Shown: piece after piece, positions 16,244 through 26,204 of the stretch | Position numbering within the stretch: position 1 is the stretch's first letter | How the letters are laid out: each line of letters opens with the position of its first letter | NCBI RefSeq assembly: GCF_024346055.1 | Contig: NZ_JAGQCH010000001.1 | Coordinates: 248,001-312,000, forward strand | Length of the DNA stretch: 64,000 nucleotides | Source of the DNA: Cyanobium sp. Cruz CV13-4-11 | GTDB lineage: Bacteria > Cyanobacteriota > Cyanobacteriia > PCC-6307 > Cyanobiaceae | Direction of reading: 5' to 3' | The notes under the pieces: model-generated | Database searches by the model: none | What the model saw: the letters and a program-made list of their open reading frames with translations, nothing else | What the model was told of the DNA's origin: nothing | Position numbers and translations under genes: made by a program

Positions 16244-18730
16244 GTGAGCGTGTCCGCCCTGGAGGCTCTCGAGGCCTGGTGCACGCCCCTGCAGCTGGCC
16301 TGTCGCCTGGAGGCCGAAGCTGGCTTTGGCGATCTCCAGGGACGGCGGGACCGGTTCAGTGGCTTCATCGACACCTCCCTGGCGGCCCCGCCGGTAGGGC
16401 TTGAGCCCGCCGAGAAGCAACAGCTGGCCGCCCTGGCGGCGGCGTTCGGCGGCTATGGCGAGGTGTCCCTGGCGAGCCGCCAGGCGCTGGTGCGTCAACT
16501 GCGCCAGGCCCTGCATGAGCTGCGCTGCCGCCGCCGGGAGGTCTTGCCGGTGGCTCCGCCACGGCTGCGGCTGGGGCCGCCCGCCGCAGCGGAGCGTGCA
16601 ACCAGCGGCGCCGCCGTCCGCCTCACGGCCCAGACCCCCCTTGCGGAGGTGGCAGGGATCGGCCCGAAGACCGCCACCCGGCTGGCCGCCCTGGGGCTGC
16701 TGGTGGTGCGCGATCTGGTGCACCACTACCCCCGCGACTACCTCGATTACGCCCACCTGGTGCGGATCGCGGCCCTGGAGCCAGGACGCACCGCCACCAT
16801 CGTGGCGACGGTGCGCCGCTGCCATGCCTTCGGCAGCCCCCGCAACCCCAACCTGGCGATCCTGGAGCTGCAGCTGCAGGACGTGACCGGTCGGCTCAAG
16901 GTGACGCGCTTCTTCGCCGGCCGCCGCTTCAGCAGCCCCGGCTGGTTGAAGTCCCAGCAGCGGCTCTACCCCGTGGGGGCCACGGTGGCGGTGAGCGGTC
17001 TGGTCAAGGAAAGCCCCTACGGCCCCGGCTTCGCCGATCCTCTGCTGGAGGTGCTGGAGGCCCCCGGGGCGCCGGTGCGCTCGGAGCAGATCGGCCGCTT
17101 CGTGCCTGTCTATGCCCTTACCGAGGGCCTCACTGGCGAGACCCTCGCCCGGGCCATTGCCGCGGTGCTCCCCTCGGCGACCCGCTGGCCCGATCCGCTG
17201 CCGGAACCCCTGCGCCTGGAGCTGGGCCTGGTCGGCCGTGGCGAGGCCCTGCAGGGCCTGCACCGCCCCGCCGACAGGGAGCAGCTGCAGCGCTGCCGCC
17301 GTCGGCTGGTGTTCGACGAGTTCCTGCTGCTGCAGCTGGCCCTGGGCCAGCGGCGCGAGCGCCTGCGCCGCTCACCGGCGCCGCCGCTGCTGCTGCCCCT
17401 TGGCGGCGAAGACCTGGTGAGCCGCTTTCTGGCCCTGCTGCCCTTTCCGCTCACCGGGGCCCAGAACCGGGTGCTGGCCGAGATCCGCGCCGACATGGAG
17501 CGGCCCCAGCCCATGGCCCGGCTGGTCCAGGGGGACGTGGGCAGCGGCAAGACGGTGGTAGCCCTGGCGGCCCTGCTGGGCGCCATCCAGGCGGGCCATC
17601 AGGGGGCCCTGATGGCCCCCACCGAGGTGCTGGCGGCCCAGCATTTCCACAAACTGGCCGGCTGGCTGCCCCAGCTCAACGTCAGCATCGAGCTGCTCAC
17701 CGGCTCCACCCCTGCCCGTCGCCGCCGCCAGCTGCTGCAGGACCTGGCCAACGGCCAGGTGAATCTGCTGGTGGGCACCCACGCCCTGCTCGAGGATCCG
17801 GTCCAGTTCGACCGCCTTGGCCTGGTGGTGGTGGACGAGCAGCACCGCTTCGGCGTCCGCCAGCGCAACCGGCTGCTGGCCAAGGGGCTCCAGCCCCACC
17901 TGCTGACGATGACCGCCACCCCGATCCCCCGCACCCTGGCCCTCTCGATCCACGGCGATCTGGACATCAGCCAGATCGACGAACTGCCGCCGGGCCGCAC
18001 CCCGATCCGCACCCGCCTGCTGCGGGGATCGGAGCGCCCCAGCGCCTGGGATCTCGTGCGCCAGGAGGTGGCCAAGGGCCAGCGGGCCTACGTGGTGCTG
18101 CCCCTGGTGGAGGAATCGGAGAAGCTCGACCTGCGCTCCGCCGTGGAGGTGCACCGCCACCTCGATGAGGAGGTGTTTCCCACGCTCTCGGTGGGCTTGC
18201 TGCACGGGCGGATGACCGGGGAGGAGAAGCAGCGGGCCATCAGTGCCTTTCAGGAGGGGCGCTCCGAGGTGCTGGTATCCACCACGGTGGTGGAGGTGGG
18301 GGTGGACGTGCCGGAGGCGAGTGTGATGGTGATCGAACATGCCGAGCGCTTCGGCCTGGCCCAGCTGCACCAGCTGCGGGGCCGGGTTGGCCGGGGCGCC
18401 GCCGCCTCCCATTGCCTGCTGCTGCACGAGGGCGATAACGCCATGGCCCGCCAGCGGCTGGAGCTGCTGGCCCGCAGCGGCGATGGCTTCGAGATCGCCG
18501 AGATGGACCTGAGGCTGCGGGGACCCGGCCAGGTGCTCGGCACCCGCCAGTCGGGGCTGCCGGACCTGGCCCTGGCCAGCCTCAGTGACGATGGCGCCGT
18601 GCTGGAGGAGGCCAGGCTGGCGGCGCAGCGGATCCTGGCGGCGGATCCTGGCCTGGAGCGCCACCCCCACCTGCGCGGGGCCCTTGAAGCCCAGCGCCGC
18701 CGATCCGTGGAGGCGGCCCAGTTGAATTGA
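16244..18730 (+). CDS. recG: ATP-dependent DNA helicase RecG
   Basis: An 828-residue superfamily 2 helicase that remodels stalled forks and Holliday junctions. After a cyanobacterial N-terminal extension comes the helix-hairpin-helix-like segment LAEVAGIGPKTATRLAALGL, the wedge/OB domain, Walker A QGDVGSGKT, DEQH box (VVVDEQHRFG), TATPIPRTLA, and the C-terminal LRGRVGRG plus the RecG tail. The start is GTG at 16244 (alternative GTG at 16250); the open frame upstream lies over the preceding gene and lacks family sequence. Confidence 0.96.
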   Translation: MSVSALEALEAWCTPLQLACRLEAEAGFGDLQGRRDRFSGFIDTSLAAPPVGLEPAEKQQLAALAAAFGGYGEVSLASRQALVRQLRQALHELRCRRREVLPVAPPRLRLGPPAAAERATSGAAVRLTAQTPLAEVAGIGPKTATRLAALGLLVVRDLVHHYPRDYLDYAHLVRIAALEPGRTATIVATVRRCHAFGSPRNPNLAILELQLQDVTGRLKVTRFFAGRRFSSPGWLKSQQRLYPVGATVAVSGLVKESPYGPGFADPLLEVLEAPGAPVRSEQIGRFVPVYALTEGLTGETLARAIAAVLPSATRWPDPLPEPLRLELGLVGRGEALQGLHRPADREQLQRCRRRLVFDEFLLLQLALGQRRERLRRSPAPPLLLPLGGEDLVSRFLALLPFPLTGAQNRVLAEIRADMERPQPMARLVQGDVGSGKTVVALAALLGAIQAGHQGALMAPTEVLAAQHFHKLAGWLPQLNVSIELLTGSTPARRRRQLLQDLANGQVNLLVGTHALLEDPVQFDRLGLVVVDEQHRFGVRQRNRLLAKGLQPHLLTMTATPIPRTLALSIHGDLDISQIDELPPGRTPIRTRLLRGSERPSAWDLVRQEVAKGQRAYVVLPLVEESEKLDLRSAVEVHRHLDEEVFPTLSVGLLHGRMTGEEKQRAISAFQEGRSEVLVSTTVVEVGVDVPEASVMVIEHAERFGLAQLHQLRGRVGRGAAASHCLLLHEGDNAMARQRLELLARSGDGFEIAEMDLRLRGPGQVLGTRQSGLPDLALASLSDDGAVLEEARLAAQRILAADPGLERHPHLRGALEAQRRRSVEAAQLN

Positions 18731-18765
18731 TCCAGCCCACCGGCCGACCCGCGCCCGCCGCCCCC

Positions 18766-19473
18766 ATGCCTCCCCTGCGCCCCTGGAGTCCGATCCCCAT
18801 CGCGGAGGCCGGTGAGCCCCTGGACGATCTGCCGGCGACGTTGTGGCGACTGGAGCCCCATCCGTATCAGGCCCTGGGGGCGCCCTATGGCCCTGGCGCC
18901 AGTCCGTTCCGGCTGCGTCGCGGCGTGATCGCCCGGCTGGAGACGGCCCAGGGCCTGCTTCAGCAACAGCGTCCCCAGTGGCGGCTCGCCATCTTCGATG
19001 CCTGGCGCCCCATCGCCGTTCAAGGGTTCATGGTTCGCCAGGCCTTCCAGCAGGCCTGCCAGGAACGGGGCCTCGACCCCGACGCCGCCGGCGGCCCCCA
19101 GGCGGCCGTGGCGGCGGAGGTGGATCGCTTCTGGGCCCCGCCGAGCCGTGATCCGGCCACGCCTCCGCCCCACAGCACGGGGGCGGCGGTGGATCTCACC
19201 CTGGCCGAGGCCGACGGCCAGCCCCTGGCGATGGGCGGGGAGATCGACGCCATCGGGGCCATCTCCCATCCCGACCACTACGCCACGGCCTCAGCAGCTG
19301 GCGAGGCCGCCGACTGGCATGCCCGCCGGCGCCTGCTGGCGGCGGTGATGGGGGCGGCGGGGTTTGCCCAGCATCCGAACGAGTGGTGGCACTTCAGCCA
19401 CGGTGACCAGCTCTGGGCCTGGCGTTGCCAGGAGCCGCAGGCTGTTTACGGCGCCGTCGCCGGGGAGGGTTGA
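18766..19473 (+). CDS. VanX-like D-alanyl-D-alanine dipeptidase (M15D family)
   Basis: A 235-residue zinc peptidase of the VanX/DdpX group. The metal and catalytic motifs are present: DAWRP near residue 80, HSTGAAVDLTLAE (zinc His and Asp), and EWWHFSHGD (catalytic Glu and third zinc His). The likely reaction is hydrolysis of D-Ala-D-Ala or a related D,D-dipeptide for peptidoglycan recycling; resistance is not implied without VanH/A. No clear signal peptide is seen, so it is probably cytoplasmic. Start is ATG 18766; a TTG at 18727 overlaps the recG stop. Its 3' end overlaps the convergent secreted protein gene. Confidence 0.88.
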   Translation: MPPLRPWSPIPIAEAGEPLDDLPATLWRLEPHPYQALGAPYGPGASPFRLRRGVIARLETAQGLLQQQRPQWRLAIFDAWRPIAVQGFMVRQAFQQACQERGLDPDAAGGPQAAVAAEVDRFWAPPSRDPATPPPHSTGAAVDLTLAEADGQPLAMGGEIDAIGAISHPDHYATASAAGEAADWHARRRLLAAVMGAAGFAQHPNEWWHFSHGDQLWAWRCQEPQAVYGAVAGEG

Positions 19474-19859
19474 GGAGCGGCCACGGGGATCACCGTGCCG
19501 GGCAGGGTCAGTCCCAGTGACCGGAACAGCACGCTGGCCTGGGGCCGGGTCAGCAGACCCTTCTGGACGCAGCGCTTGAGGCTGGCCAGGGTCAGGTCGT
19601 CCTGGACGCGTCGCAACTTGGCCAGCACCTCGGGGCTCTGGTCGGCGTAGGGCAGCAGGTGGCTCTTGTAGGACGCGGTGATCGACTCCGGCTTGCAGGC
19701 CTGGGGGTCCGAATCGAAGTACTGGACAGGCGCCTCGGGGGGCCGGGGGCGCTCCGCCGCCTCGCTCGTGTGGCCTGCCCCGGGCAGCAATCCCACCAGC
19801 ACCCCGCAGAGAAGGGAGCCCAGCAGGGGCTGGAGGGTGACGGTCGCACGGTTCGGCAT
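19446..19859 (-). CDS. Small secreted protein of unknown function
   Basis: A 137-residue protein with an N-terminal signal-like hydrophobic segment (about 9-28, ending GAGHTSEA). Then comes a mature domain with two cysteines (ACKPES and LKRCVQKG) that could form a disulfide. The central helix SPEVLAKLRRVQDDLTLASLKRCV is well formed. No lipobox (the base before the Cys in SLLCG is Leu). I recognise no family. It is convergent with the VanX-like gene (28-base overlap). Confidence 0.7.
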   Translation of the reverse strand: MPNRATVTLQPLLGSLLCGVLVGLLPGAGHTSEAAERPRPPEAPVQYFDSDPQACKPESITASYKSHLLPYADQSPEVLAKLRRVQDDLTLASLKRCVQKGLLTRPQASVLFRSLGLTLPGTVIPVAAPQPSPATAP

Positions 19860-19912
19860 GCCCAGGACCTGGAGGGTGCCCCCAGGTTAGGAGCCGTCCA
19901 GGGACGCCCGGA

Positions 19913-21688
19913 TCAGACGGGGGCGAGCAGTTGGCCGACCCGCTCGTCACCAAGCCGGTCGATGAAGTCGCCGAAGCGGCTGCGGGGGCCTCCCTCGTCG
20001 CGCCAGGCCGTCAGCAGGGGCTCCAGGGTGGCCTCGAGCTTCTCCAGGGGCATCTTCTCCAGGTAGGGCCGGGCCAGGCGCGTCAGGCCGTGGCTGCCGC
20101 CGAGCCACAGCTGGTAGGTGTCCACGGCGCTGCCCACCAGTCCGATCTCGGCCATGTAGGGGCGGGCGCAGCCGTTGGGGCAGCCGGTCATGCGCACCAG
20201 GAGCGGTTTGCTGATCTCCAGCCGCTCCAGCAGGGCCTCGAGTCGACCCAGCACATCGGGGAGGATCCGTTCGGCCTCGGTGACCGCCAGGCCGCAGAGG
20301 GGCAGGGCCGGGCAGGCCAGGGCGTGCCGGGCCAGGGCGGGCGGGGCCTCAGGGCTGGACAGGCCGAGCGCCGCCAGCGCCTCCCGCACCGACGCCCGCT
20401 GGGCGCTGCCGATGTTGCAGAGCAGCAGGTCCTGGTTGGGGGTGAGCCGCACCTCCAGCTGGTAGGTCTCGATCAGCCGGCGCAGGCCGGACTTGAGGTC
20501 CCCCTGCAGGCGTCCGCAGAGCACGGGCAGACCCACGAACCACAGGCCCGGTGACTGGCGATGCCAGCCCAGGTAGTCGGTGAGGACGGCGGTCGGTTCG
20601 CGGCGCAGTCCCTTGATCGGATGGGGAAAGTAACGGCCCAGTTCGGTGCGGAACCAGTCCACACCCCGGTCGTGGATCAGATACTTCATCCGGGCATGGC
20701 GGCGCTGCTCCCGGTCGCCGTGGTCGCGCTGCAGGGCCACGATCGCCTGCACCAGTTCCAGCACATGGGCGGCGGCCACGTAGCCGAGGGGATCGGCCGT
20801 GCGGGCGAAGGTCTCCTCCTTGTTGTGGGTCCGCCCCATGCCACCGCCTACATAGACGTTGCAGCCCAGGGGGCGGCCGGAGGGATCGCTGAACAGGACC
20901 AGGCCGATGTCCTGGGTCAGCAGGTCGACGGAGTTGTCACCGGGCACGGTGACGGCCACTTTGAACTTGCGCGGCAGGTAGGTGCCGCCGTAAAGGGGTT
21001 CGGCCGTATCGCCACTGAACACCGCACCGCTCTCCTGCAGCTTGCGCGCCTTCTTCACGGGCCCTTTGGGCTTGATGCGGTAGCTCAGGTCGCCGTCGAC
21101 CCAGAGATCCAGGTAGGACCCCTCGGCCGCCTGGGGCGCCAGCAGGTCGGCGATCTGATCCGCCAGCAGACGGGCCTCCGGGTAGCCATCGCGCTCGAAG
21201 GGAGCGGCCGGAGCCATCACGTTGCGGTTGATGTCGCCACAGGCCGACAGGGTGGAGCCAAGGGCCCGCACGATGCCGCCGATCACCTCCTTGAGATCCG
21301 TCTTCTGCACACCGTGCATCTGGAAGGCCTGGCGCGTGGTGATGCGCAGGGTGCCGTTGCCCAGCCGATCAGCGAGGGCATCGAGGGCCAGATACAAGGA
21401 GGTGGGAATGCGGCCGCCGGGATTGCGCAGCCGCAGCATCATCTGCCAGTCCTTGTCGGCCCCCTTGCGACGGTTGTCCCGGTTGTCCTGCTGGTAACTG
21501 CCGTGGAACTTGAGGATCTGGACGGCGGGATCGGTGAAGCTGGGCAGCGGGTTGCCCAGTTCGCCGGCCAGGGGATCATGCAGGTGGCCGCTGCCGGCTT
21601 TGAGCGCCTCCTGTTTGGTGGGCGGTTTGGCGGGTGGGGCCGATGGGAGCGACGTGCTGTCGGCGACCGTCGTCGAGGACATCGGCAT
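19913..21688 (-). CDS. sir: Ferredoxin-sulfite reductase
   Basis: A 591-residue siroheme/[4Fe-4S] enzyme reducing sulfite to sulfide with ferredoxin electrons for cysteine synthesis. It contains the duplicated nitrite/sulfite reductase ferredoxin-like halves, the substrate-side RITTRQAFQMHGV, and the cluster ligands CPALPLC (C-x5-C) and CPNGC (C-x3-C). The FHGSYQQDNRD motif is typical of the sulfite rather than nitrite enzyme. The start is ATG 21688 (alternative 21682). It is divergent from glyS with ~107 bases between them. Confidence 0.95.
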   Translation of the reverse strand: MPMSSTTVADSTSLPSAPPAKPPTKQEALKAGSGHLHDPLAGELGNPLPSFTDPAVQILKFHGSYQQDNRDNRRKGADKDWQMMLRLRNPGGRIPTSLYLALDALADRLGNGTLRITTRQAFQMHGVQKTDLKEVIGGIVRALGSTLSACGDINRNVMAPAAPFERDGYPEARLLADQIADLLAPQAAEGSYLDLWVDGDLSYRIKPKGPVKKARKLQESGAVFSGDTAEPLYGGTYLPRKFKVAVTVPGDNSVDLLTQDIGLVLFSDPSGRPLGCNVYVGGGMGRTHNKEETFARTADPLGYVAAAHVLELVQAIVALQRDHGDREQRRHARMKYLIHDRGVDWFRTELGRYFPHPIKGLRREPTAVLTDYLGWHRQSPGLWFVGLPVLCGRLQGDLKSGLRRLIETYQLEVRLTPNQDLLLCNIGSAQRASVREALAALGLSSPEAPPALARHALACPALPLCGLAVTEAERILPDVLGRLEALLERLEISKPLLVRMTGCPNGCARPYMAEIGLVGSAVDTYQLWLGGSHGLTRLARPYLEKMPLEKLEATLEPLLTAWRDEGGPRSRFGDFIDRLGDERVGQLLAPV

Positions 21689-21795
21689 GCTGAAAGGTTG
21701 ATGGAATGAAACTAGCGAACGGGACGTGGCGGTCCGCTGGCGCTGATCGCCATCGCCGTCCTTTGCATACAGTCGCGTCCTGCCCACTCCCCCGC

Positions 21796-23961
21796 ATGGC
21801 CACCTTTCTTCTGGAGATCGGAACCGAGGAACTGCCGGCCGATTTCGTGCGCCTGGCCCAGCCCCAGCTGGAGATGATCGTGGCCAGGGATCTGCAGGAG
21901 GCCCGCCTGTCCTGGGACAGCCTCAGGACCAGCGGCACCCCCCGGAGGCTGGCGGTGACCATCGTCGGATTGCCTGAGCGCCAGCAGGATCTGCTCGAAG
22001 ACCGTAAGGGGCCCCCGGCCAAGCAGGCCTTCCGCGATGGTCTGCCCACCCCGGCCGCCCTGGGTTTCGCCCGCCGTTGCGGCTGCACCCCGGAAGCGCT
22101 GGAGATCCGCGACACGGACAAAGGCCCCTTTGTGTTCGCCCGAACCACCGAAGCCGGTCGCTCCGCCGAGGAGGTTCTGGCCGGCTGCATCCCCGGCTGG
22201 ATCCGCTCCCTGCAGGGGCGCCGCTTCATGCGCTGGGGGGACGGGGACGGCCGTTTCAGCCGGCCCCTGCGCTGGCTTGTGGCCCTGCTGGATGGGGCGG
22301 TGGTTCCGGTGCAGCTCACCGATGTGGATCCTCCCCTGGCCAGCGACCGCCTCAGCCGGGGTCACCGCCTGCATCCAGGCGCGGTGATGATCCCCTCCGC
22401 CGCGGCCTACGCCGCGACCCTGGAGGCCGCCGATGTTCAGGTCGACCGGGAGGCCAGGGGACGGACGATCCGGCGGGAGCTGGAGGCGGCCGCGCAGCGG
22501 GCCGGGGCCGAGCTGGATCTGCCCGAGGCCCTGTTCGACGAGCTGGTTGACCTGGTGGAGTCCCCCCGCCTGATCGAGGGCAGCATCGACGCCGCGTACC
22601 TGGCCCTGCCGCCGGAGGTGCTCAGCACGGTGATGCGATCCCACCAGCGCTATGTGCCCCTGCGCCTCTCGGCGGCCACGGCCGATCCCCTCGCCCTGGT
22701 CGCCGAGGGGGTGCTGCTGCCCCACTTCCTCTGCATCTCCAACGGCCTGGAGGCCGCCGCCGCCACGATTCAGCGCGGCAACGAGCGGGTGCTGCGGGCA
22801 CGGCTGGCGGATGCAGCCTTTTTCCTGGCGGCGGATCGCCGCCAGAGCAGCGCCGAGCGTGTTGAGGCCCTCGACCGGGTCACCTTTGCCGAAGGGCTGG
22901 GCAGCCTGGCCGATCGCAGCCGGCGCCTGGCCTGGCTGGCGGAGCTGCTCTGCCGCAGCCTGGAGATCGGCGAGGAAGCCGCCAGCGCCGCCCGTCGGGC
23001 CGCACCCCTCTGCAAGCACGACCTGGTCAGCCAGATGGTGGGGGAATTCCCCGAGCTGCAGGGGGTGATGGGGGCCAAGTACCTGCTGGCGGAAGGGGAA
23101 ACCCGCGCCGTGGCCCTGGCGGTGCTGGAGCATTACCAGCCCCGCGGGGCGGGCGATGCCCTGCCGGGGTCGGAGGCGGGTGCCCTGCTTGCCCTGGCCG
23201 AGCGCCTGGAGCTGCTGCTCAGCATCTTCGCCAGGGGCGAGCGGCCCAGCGGTTCCTCCGATCCCTATGCCCTGCGCCGTGCCGGCAATGGCCTGCTGCA
23301 GATCCTCTGGGATCGGGGCTGGTCGCTGGATCTGGTGGCGCTGATCGCTGAAGCGACGGCCCACTGGCAGGGGCTGTTGCCCGCCCTGGCCATCCAGCCT
23401 GCCGCCCTGGCGGCCGACCTGCACGAGTTCCTGCGTCAGCGCCTCGCCAGCCTGCTGGAGGAGGAGGGCTCCAGCGCCGATCTGGTCCAGGCCGTGGCCG
23501 GAGAGAGCGTGTCCCTGGAGCGGCTGTTGCGGGACCCGGCCGATGCCCGGGCCCGGGTGGAGCTGCTGCGGCGCCTGCGGACGGAGCAGCGCCTGCCCCT
23601 GGTGCAGGCGGTGGTGCAACGGGCCTCCAGGCTGGCCGAACAGGCCGATCTGGCCGCCGACCTGCTCAGCCCCGCCGGGGTGGTGGATCCGGCCCTCTTT
23701 GCCTCGCCCAGTGAGGCCGCCGTCCTGGCGGTGCTGGAGCGGTTGGCGGTGCATGCCGCCGCCAGCGGCACGGCCCGCTACGACCCCCTCGCCCGCCTGC
23801 TGGGGGAGAGCGGCGCCACCCTGGCCGCCTTCTTCGATGGCGACGACAGCGTCATGGTGATGTGCGACGAGCCCGAGGTGCGCCGCAACCGACTGCGGCT
23901 GCTGGCCGTGCTGCGCAACCAGGCCGCCGTACTGGCCGACTTCGCCCGGCTGGGGGCTTGA
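21796..23961 (+). CDS. glyS: Glycyl-tRNA synthetase beta subunit
   Basis: A 721-residue beta subunit of the heterotetrameric bacterial GlyRS, which recognises tRNA-Gly and works with GlyQ (not in the window). Family marks are MATFLLEIGTEELPADFV at the start, FSRPLRWLVALLDGAVV, and the C-terminal HD/anticodon-binding-like region (YALRRAGNGLLQIL, LLRRLRTEQRLPLVQAVVQRA). Full length. It ends flush against the convergent type III polyketide synthase gene, with no spacer. Confidence 0.96.
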   Translation: MATFLLEIGTEELPADFVRLAQPQLEMIVARDLQEARLSWDSLRTSGTPRRLAVTIVGLPERQQDLLEDRKGPPAKQAFRDGLPTPAALGFARRCGCTPEALEIRDTDKGPFVFARTTEAGRSAEEVLAGCIPGWIRSLQGRRFMRWGDGDGRFSRPLRWLVALLDGAVVPVQLTDVDPPLASDRLSRGHRLHPGAVMIPSAAAYAATLEAADVQVDREARGRTIRRELEAAAQRAGAELDLPEALFDELVDLVESPRLIEGSIDAAYLALPPEVLSTVMRSHQRYVPLRLSAATADPLALVAEGVLLPHFLCISNGLEAAAATIQRGNERVLRARLADAAFFLAADRRQSSAERVEALDRVTFAEGLGSLADRSRRLAWLAELLCRSLEIGEEAASAARRAAPLCKHDLVSQMVGEFPELQGVMGAKYLLAEGETRAVALAVLEHYQPRGAGDALPGSEAGALLALAERLELLLSIFARGERPSGSSDPYALRRAGNGLLQILWDRGWSLDLVALIAEATAHWQGLLPALAIQPAALAADLHEFLRQRLASLLEEEGSSADLVQAVAGESVSLERLLRDPADARARVELLRRLRTEQRLPLVQAVVQRASRLAEQADLAADLLSPAGVVDPALFASPSEAAVLAVLERLAVHAAASGTARYDPLARLLGESGATLAAFFDGDDSVMVMCDEPEVRRNRLRLLAVLRNQAAVLADFARLGA

Positions 23962-25059
23962 TCACGCCAGCAGGGCCACCTCGATGCACAGGCCGGGTCC
24001 GAAGGCCATGGCCAGGCAGGGCCCGGCAGCGCCGCTGCCCCGCAGCCGCTCGAGGATGAACAGCAGGGTCGGGGACGACATGTTGCCGTAGTCCCGCAGC
24101 ACCGACCGCGAGGGTTCGATCAGCCCTGGATCGAGCCCAAGGCCCTTCGTGACCGCCGAGAGGATGCGGGGGCCACCGGGGTGTACGGCCCAGGAGCCGA
24201 TGGCGTCGAGGCTGAGGTTGTGGCTGGCCAGCCACCCCTCCAGCCAGGGCCGTAGATGCTCGCCGATCAAGTCAGGCACCTGGGGGGAGAGGCCCATGGC
24301 GAAGCCGTGGTCGCCGATCCCCCAGGACATGGCTTCACTGCTGGCCGGCACCAGAAGGGAGCCGCTGGCGATCAGCCGCCCCAGCGGGTCGATGGATGGC
24401 GCCCCCGCCTCGGGCGGCCCCCCGGTGGCCACCAGAGCAGCGGCCCCATCGGCGAACAGGGCGTTGGCCACGATTCGCTCGGCATCCCAGCCGTACTGGA
24501 GATGGAGGCTGCAGAGTTCGACCGCGCACAACAGCACACAGGCCTCCGGTGCGGCACCGGTGAACCCGGCGGCGACCCTCAGTCCATTGAGGGCCCCGTG
24601 GCAGCCCATGAATCCCACATGGGTCCGGGCCACGCCGGCGTCCAACGGCAGGGCGGCCATCAGGGCGAGATCCACGCCGGGGGCATGGAAGCCGCTGCAG
24701 GACACCGTGATCAGATGGGTGATCCGTTCGGCAGGCACCTGGGCCTGGGCCAGGGCCGCCTGGACGGCGCTCAGGGCCAGGGCCGGTGCTTCGCGGGCAT
24801 AGCGGCGCATCCGCTCGCCGGTGCCGGGGCTGGTCGCTCCGAAGAACGTCTGCCTGGGGTCGCTGCCGGCGGGCTGGAGCAGCACGCTGTGGCGGCTGGC
24901 GACGCCCGAGCGGCGGTGCAGGGTCTGCAGCAGTCGGCGCTGGCCTGGCGAGGGGGTCTGCTGGGGCAGGGCCACCCCGGCTGCGATGGCGGCGGCATCG
25001 CCCTGGGTGATGCGCTCGGGGGGCAGGGCCGTTCCCAGGCCCTGGATGGTCAGGGACAT
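23962..25059 (-). CDS. Type III polyketide synthase (chalcone synthase-like)
   Basis: A 365-residue homodimeric-type ketosynthase that condenses an acyl-CoA starter with malonyl-CoA. The catalytic triad is visible: Cys121 (TVSCSGFHAPG), His293 (VHPGGPRIL) and Asn326 (GNMSSPTLLF). Other family marks are GFMGCHGALNGLR and the C-terminal AFGPGLCIE loop. The start ATG 25059 overlaps the end of the FAD oxidoreductase gene by 10 bases. The order methyltransferase, oxidoreductase, PKS on one strand suggests a tailored polyketide, possibly a phenolic lipid or quinone. The product cannot be read from the sequence. Confidence 0.92.
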   Translation of the reverse strand: MSLTIQGLGTALPPERITQGDAAAIAAGVALPQQTPSPGQRRLLQTLHRRSGVASRHSVLLQPAGSDPRQTFFGATSPGTGERMRRYAREAPALALSAVQAALAQAQVPAERITHLITVSCSGFHAPGVDLALMAALPLDAGVARTHVGFMGCHGALNGLRVAAGFTGAAPEACVLLCAVELCSLHLQYGWDAERIVANALFADGAAALVATGGPPEAGAPSIDPLGRLIASGSLLVPASSEAMSWGIGDHGFAMGLSPQVPDLIGEHLRPWLEGWLASHNLSLDAIGSWAVHPGGPRILSAVTKGLGLDPGLIEPSRSVLRDYGNMSSPTLLFILERLRGSGAAGPCLAMAFGPGLCIEVALLA

Positions 25060-26204
25060 GGTTCGGGGAGCGGCGGAAACAGGCTGGTGGCAGCAGAGGG
25101 ATGCAGGAAGGGGGCGGCCAGGACCGGCCAGCGCTCCACCGCCGCCAGTAGCCAGCGGCTGAGGCCAGGACGGCGCAGGGCGAAGGCCAGGCCATGGCAG
25201 AGGCGCTGGCGGGATCCGATCAGCTGCCCGTGGCGGTGCACCCATTGCCGCTCCAGCTCCCGGCTCCACTGGCCTTGGCCCTGCAGCACCAACGGCACCA
25301 CCGCCAGGGCCCCCAGCAGGGCCCAACCCATGCCCTCACCCGTGAACGGTTCGACGTAACCGGCGGCGTCCCCGAGCAGCAGCAGTCGCTCGGATGCCGG
25401 CGGCCACTGGCGGCCGGTGAGGGCTGGGGTGGCCAGCCAGGCGGCAGCGGCGGCCTCGGGGACAGGCTCGAACCCGGCCTCCGCCAGCACGCCCGCGGCG
25501 GCGAGCGCCGCTCCTCCCGCCTCGATCAGATGGGCCCGGTCGAAGGCCGCCGCCAAGTTGAGGTCGCCGGCTTCGGTGCGCACCAGCCCGACATAGCCGT
25601 GCCGGCCGATCGCCATGTGGATGGTGCCCGGGCCATAGCCGCTGGGCCCGGCCTGCACGCGGCAGCCGGCACCGACCCTGGAATGGGCCTGGACCTGCTT
25701 TCGGATCGGGATGGCAGGGGTCAGCCCCGGGCTGCCCAGCCCGGTGGCCACCAGCACCACCCGGGCGCTGGTGGTGGCAGGCGCGTCGATGCTGCGCAGC
25801 TGCACCTGCCGGCCGCCAGGGCAGGGGCCAGCCACCGTGGCCTCGGTGTCCATCCGGACCACCGCCCCTGCCACGACCGCGGCCTCGCCCAGGGCCAGAT
25901 CGAGACAGCTCCGGGAGAGGGAGCGGCCCAGGGGAAGTGCCAGTTCCGACTGATGGTGCTGCAGGCCCAGACGCAACCGCACCAGGGGCACACCGCCGAG
26001 GCGGTCCACCAGGTCAGAGAGGCCGGCCTGCGCCAGTGCCCCGAGGGCCACCCCGTTCAGACAGGTGCCGCAGACCTTCCAGCGGGGAAGGGTCCGTTTG
26101 TCCACCAGCAGAACCCGCAGCTGGTGCGTCGCCAGCTGGTGGGCCGCCAGGGCACCGGCGGGCCCGGCCCCGATCACGATCACATCCCACTCCGGAGACG
26201 TCAT
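25050..26204 (-). CDS. FAD-dependent oxidoreductase of the geranylgeranyl reductase-like group
   Basis: A 384-residue flavoprotein with the N-terminal dinucleotide fold VIVIGAGPAGALAA (about 8-21), a CGTCLNG motif at about 47-53, and the FAD ribityl motif LLLGDAAGYVEPFTGEGMGWAL near 290. It resembles the monooxygenase/geranylgeranyl reductase superfamily that includes ChlP nearby but is shorter. It is translationally linked to the methyltransferase (ATGA, 26201-26204) and to the PKS. The likely role is hydroxylation, oxidation or reduction of the PKS product, which is inference. ATG 26204 chosen; upstream frame is shadow. Confidence 0.88.
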   Translation of the reverse strand: MTSPEWDVIVIGAGPAGALAAHQLATHQLRVLLVDKRTLPRWKVCGTCLNGVALGALAQAGLSDLVDRLGGVPLVRLRLGLQHHQSELALPLGRSLSRSCLDLALGEAAVVAGAVVRMDTEATVAGPCPGGRQVQLRSIDAPATTSARVVLVATGLGSPGLTPAIPIRKQVQAHSRVGAGCRVQAGPSGYGPGTIHMAIGRHGYVGLVRTEAGDLNLAAAFDRAHLIEAGGAALAAAGVLAEAGFEPVPEAAAAAWLATPALTGRQWPPASERLLLLGDAAGYVEPFTGEGMGWALLGALAVVPLVLQGQGQWSRELERQWVHRHGQLIGSRQRLCHGLAFALRRPGLSRWLLAAVERWPVLAAPFLHPSAATSLFPPLPEPCP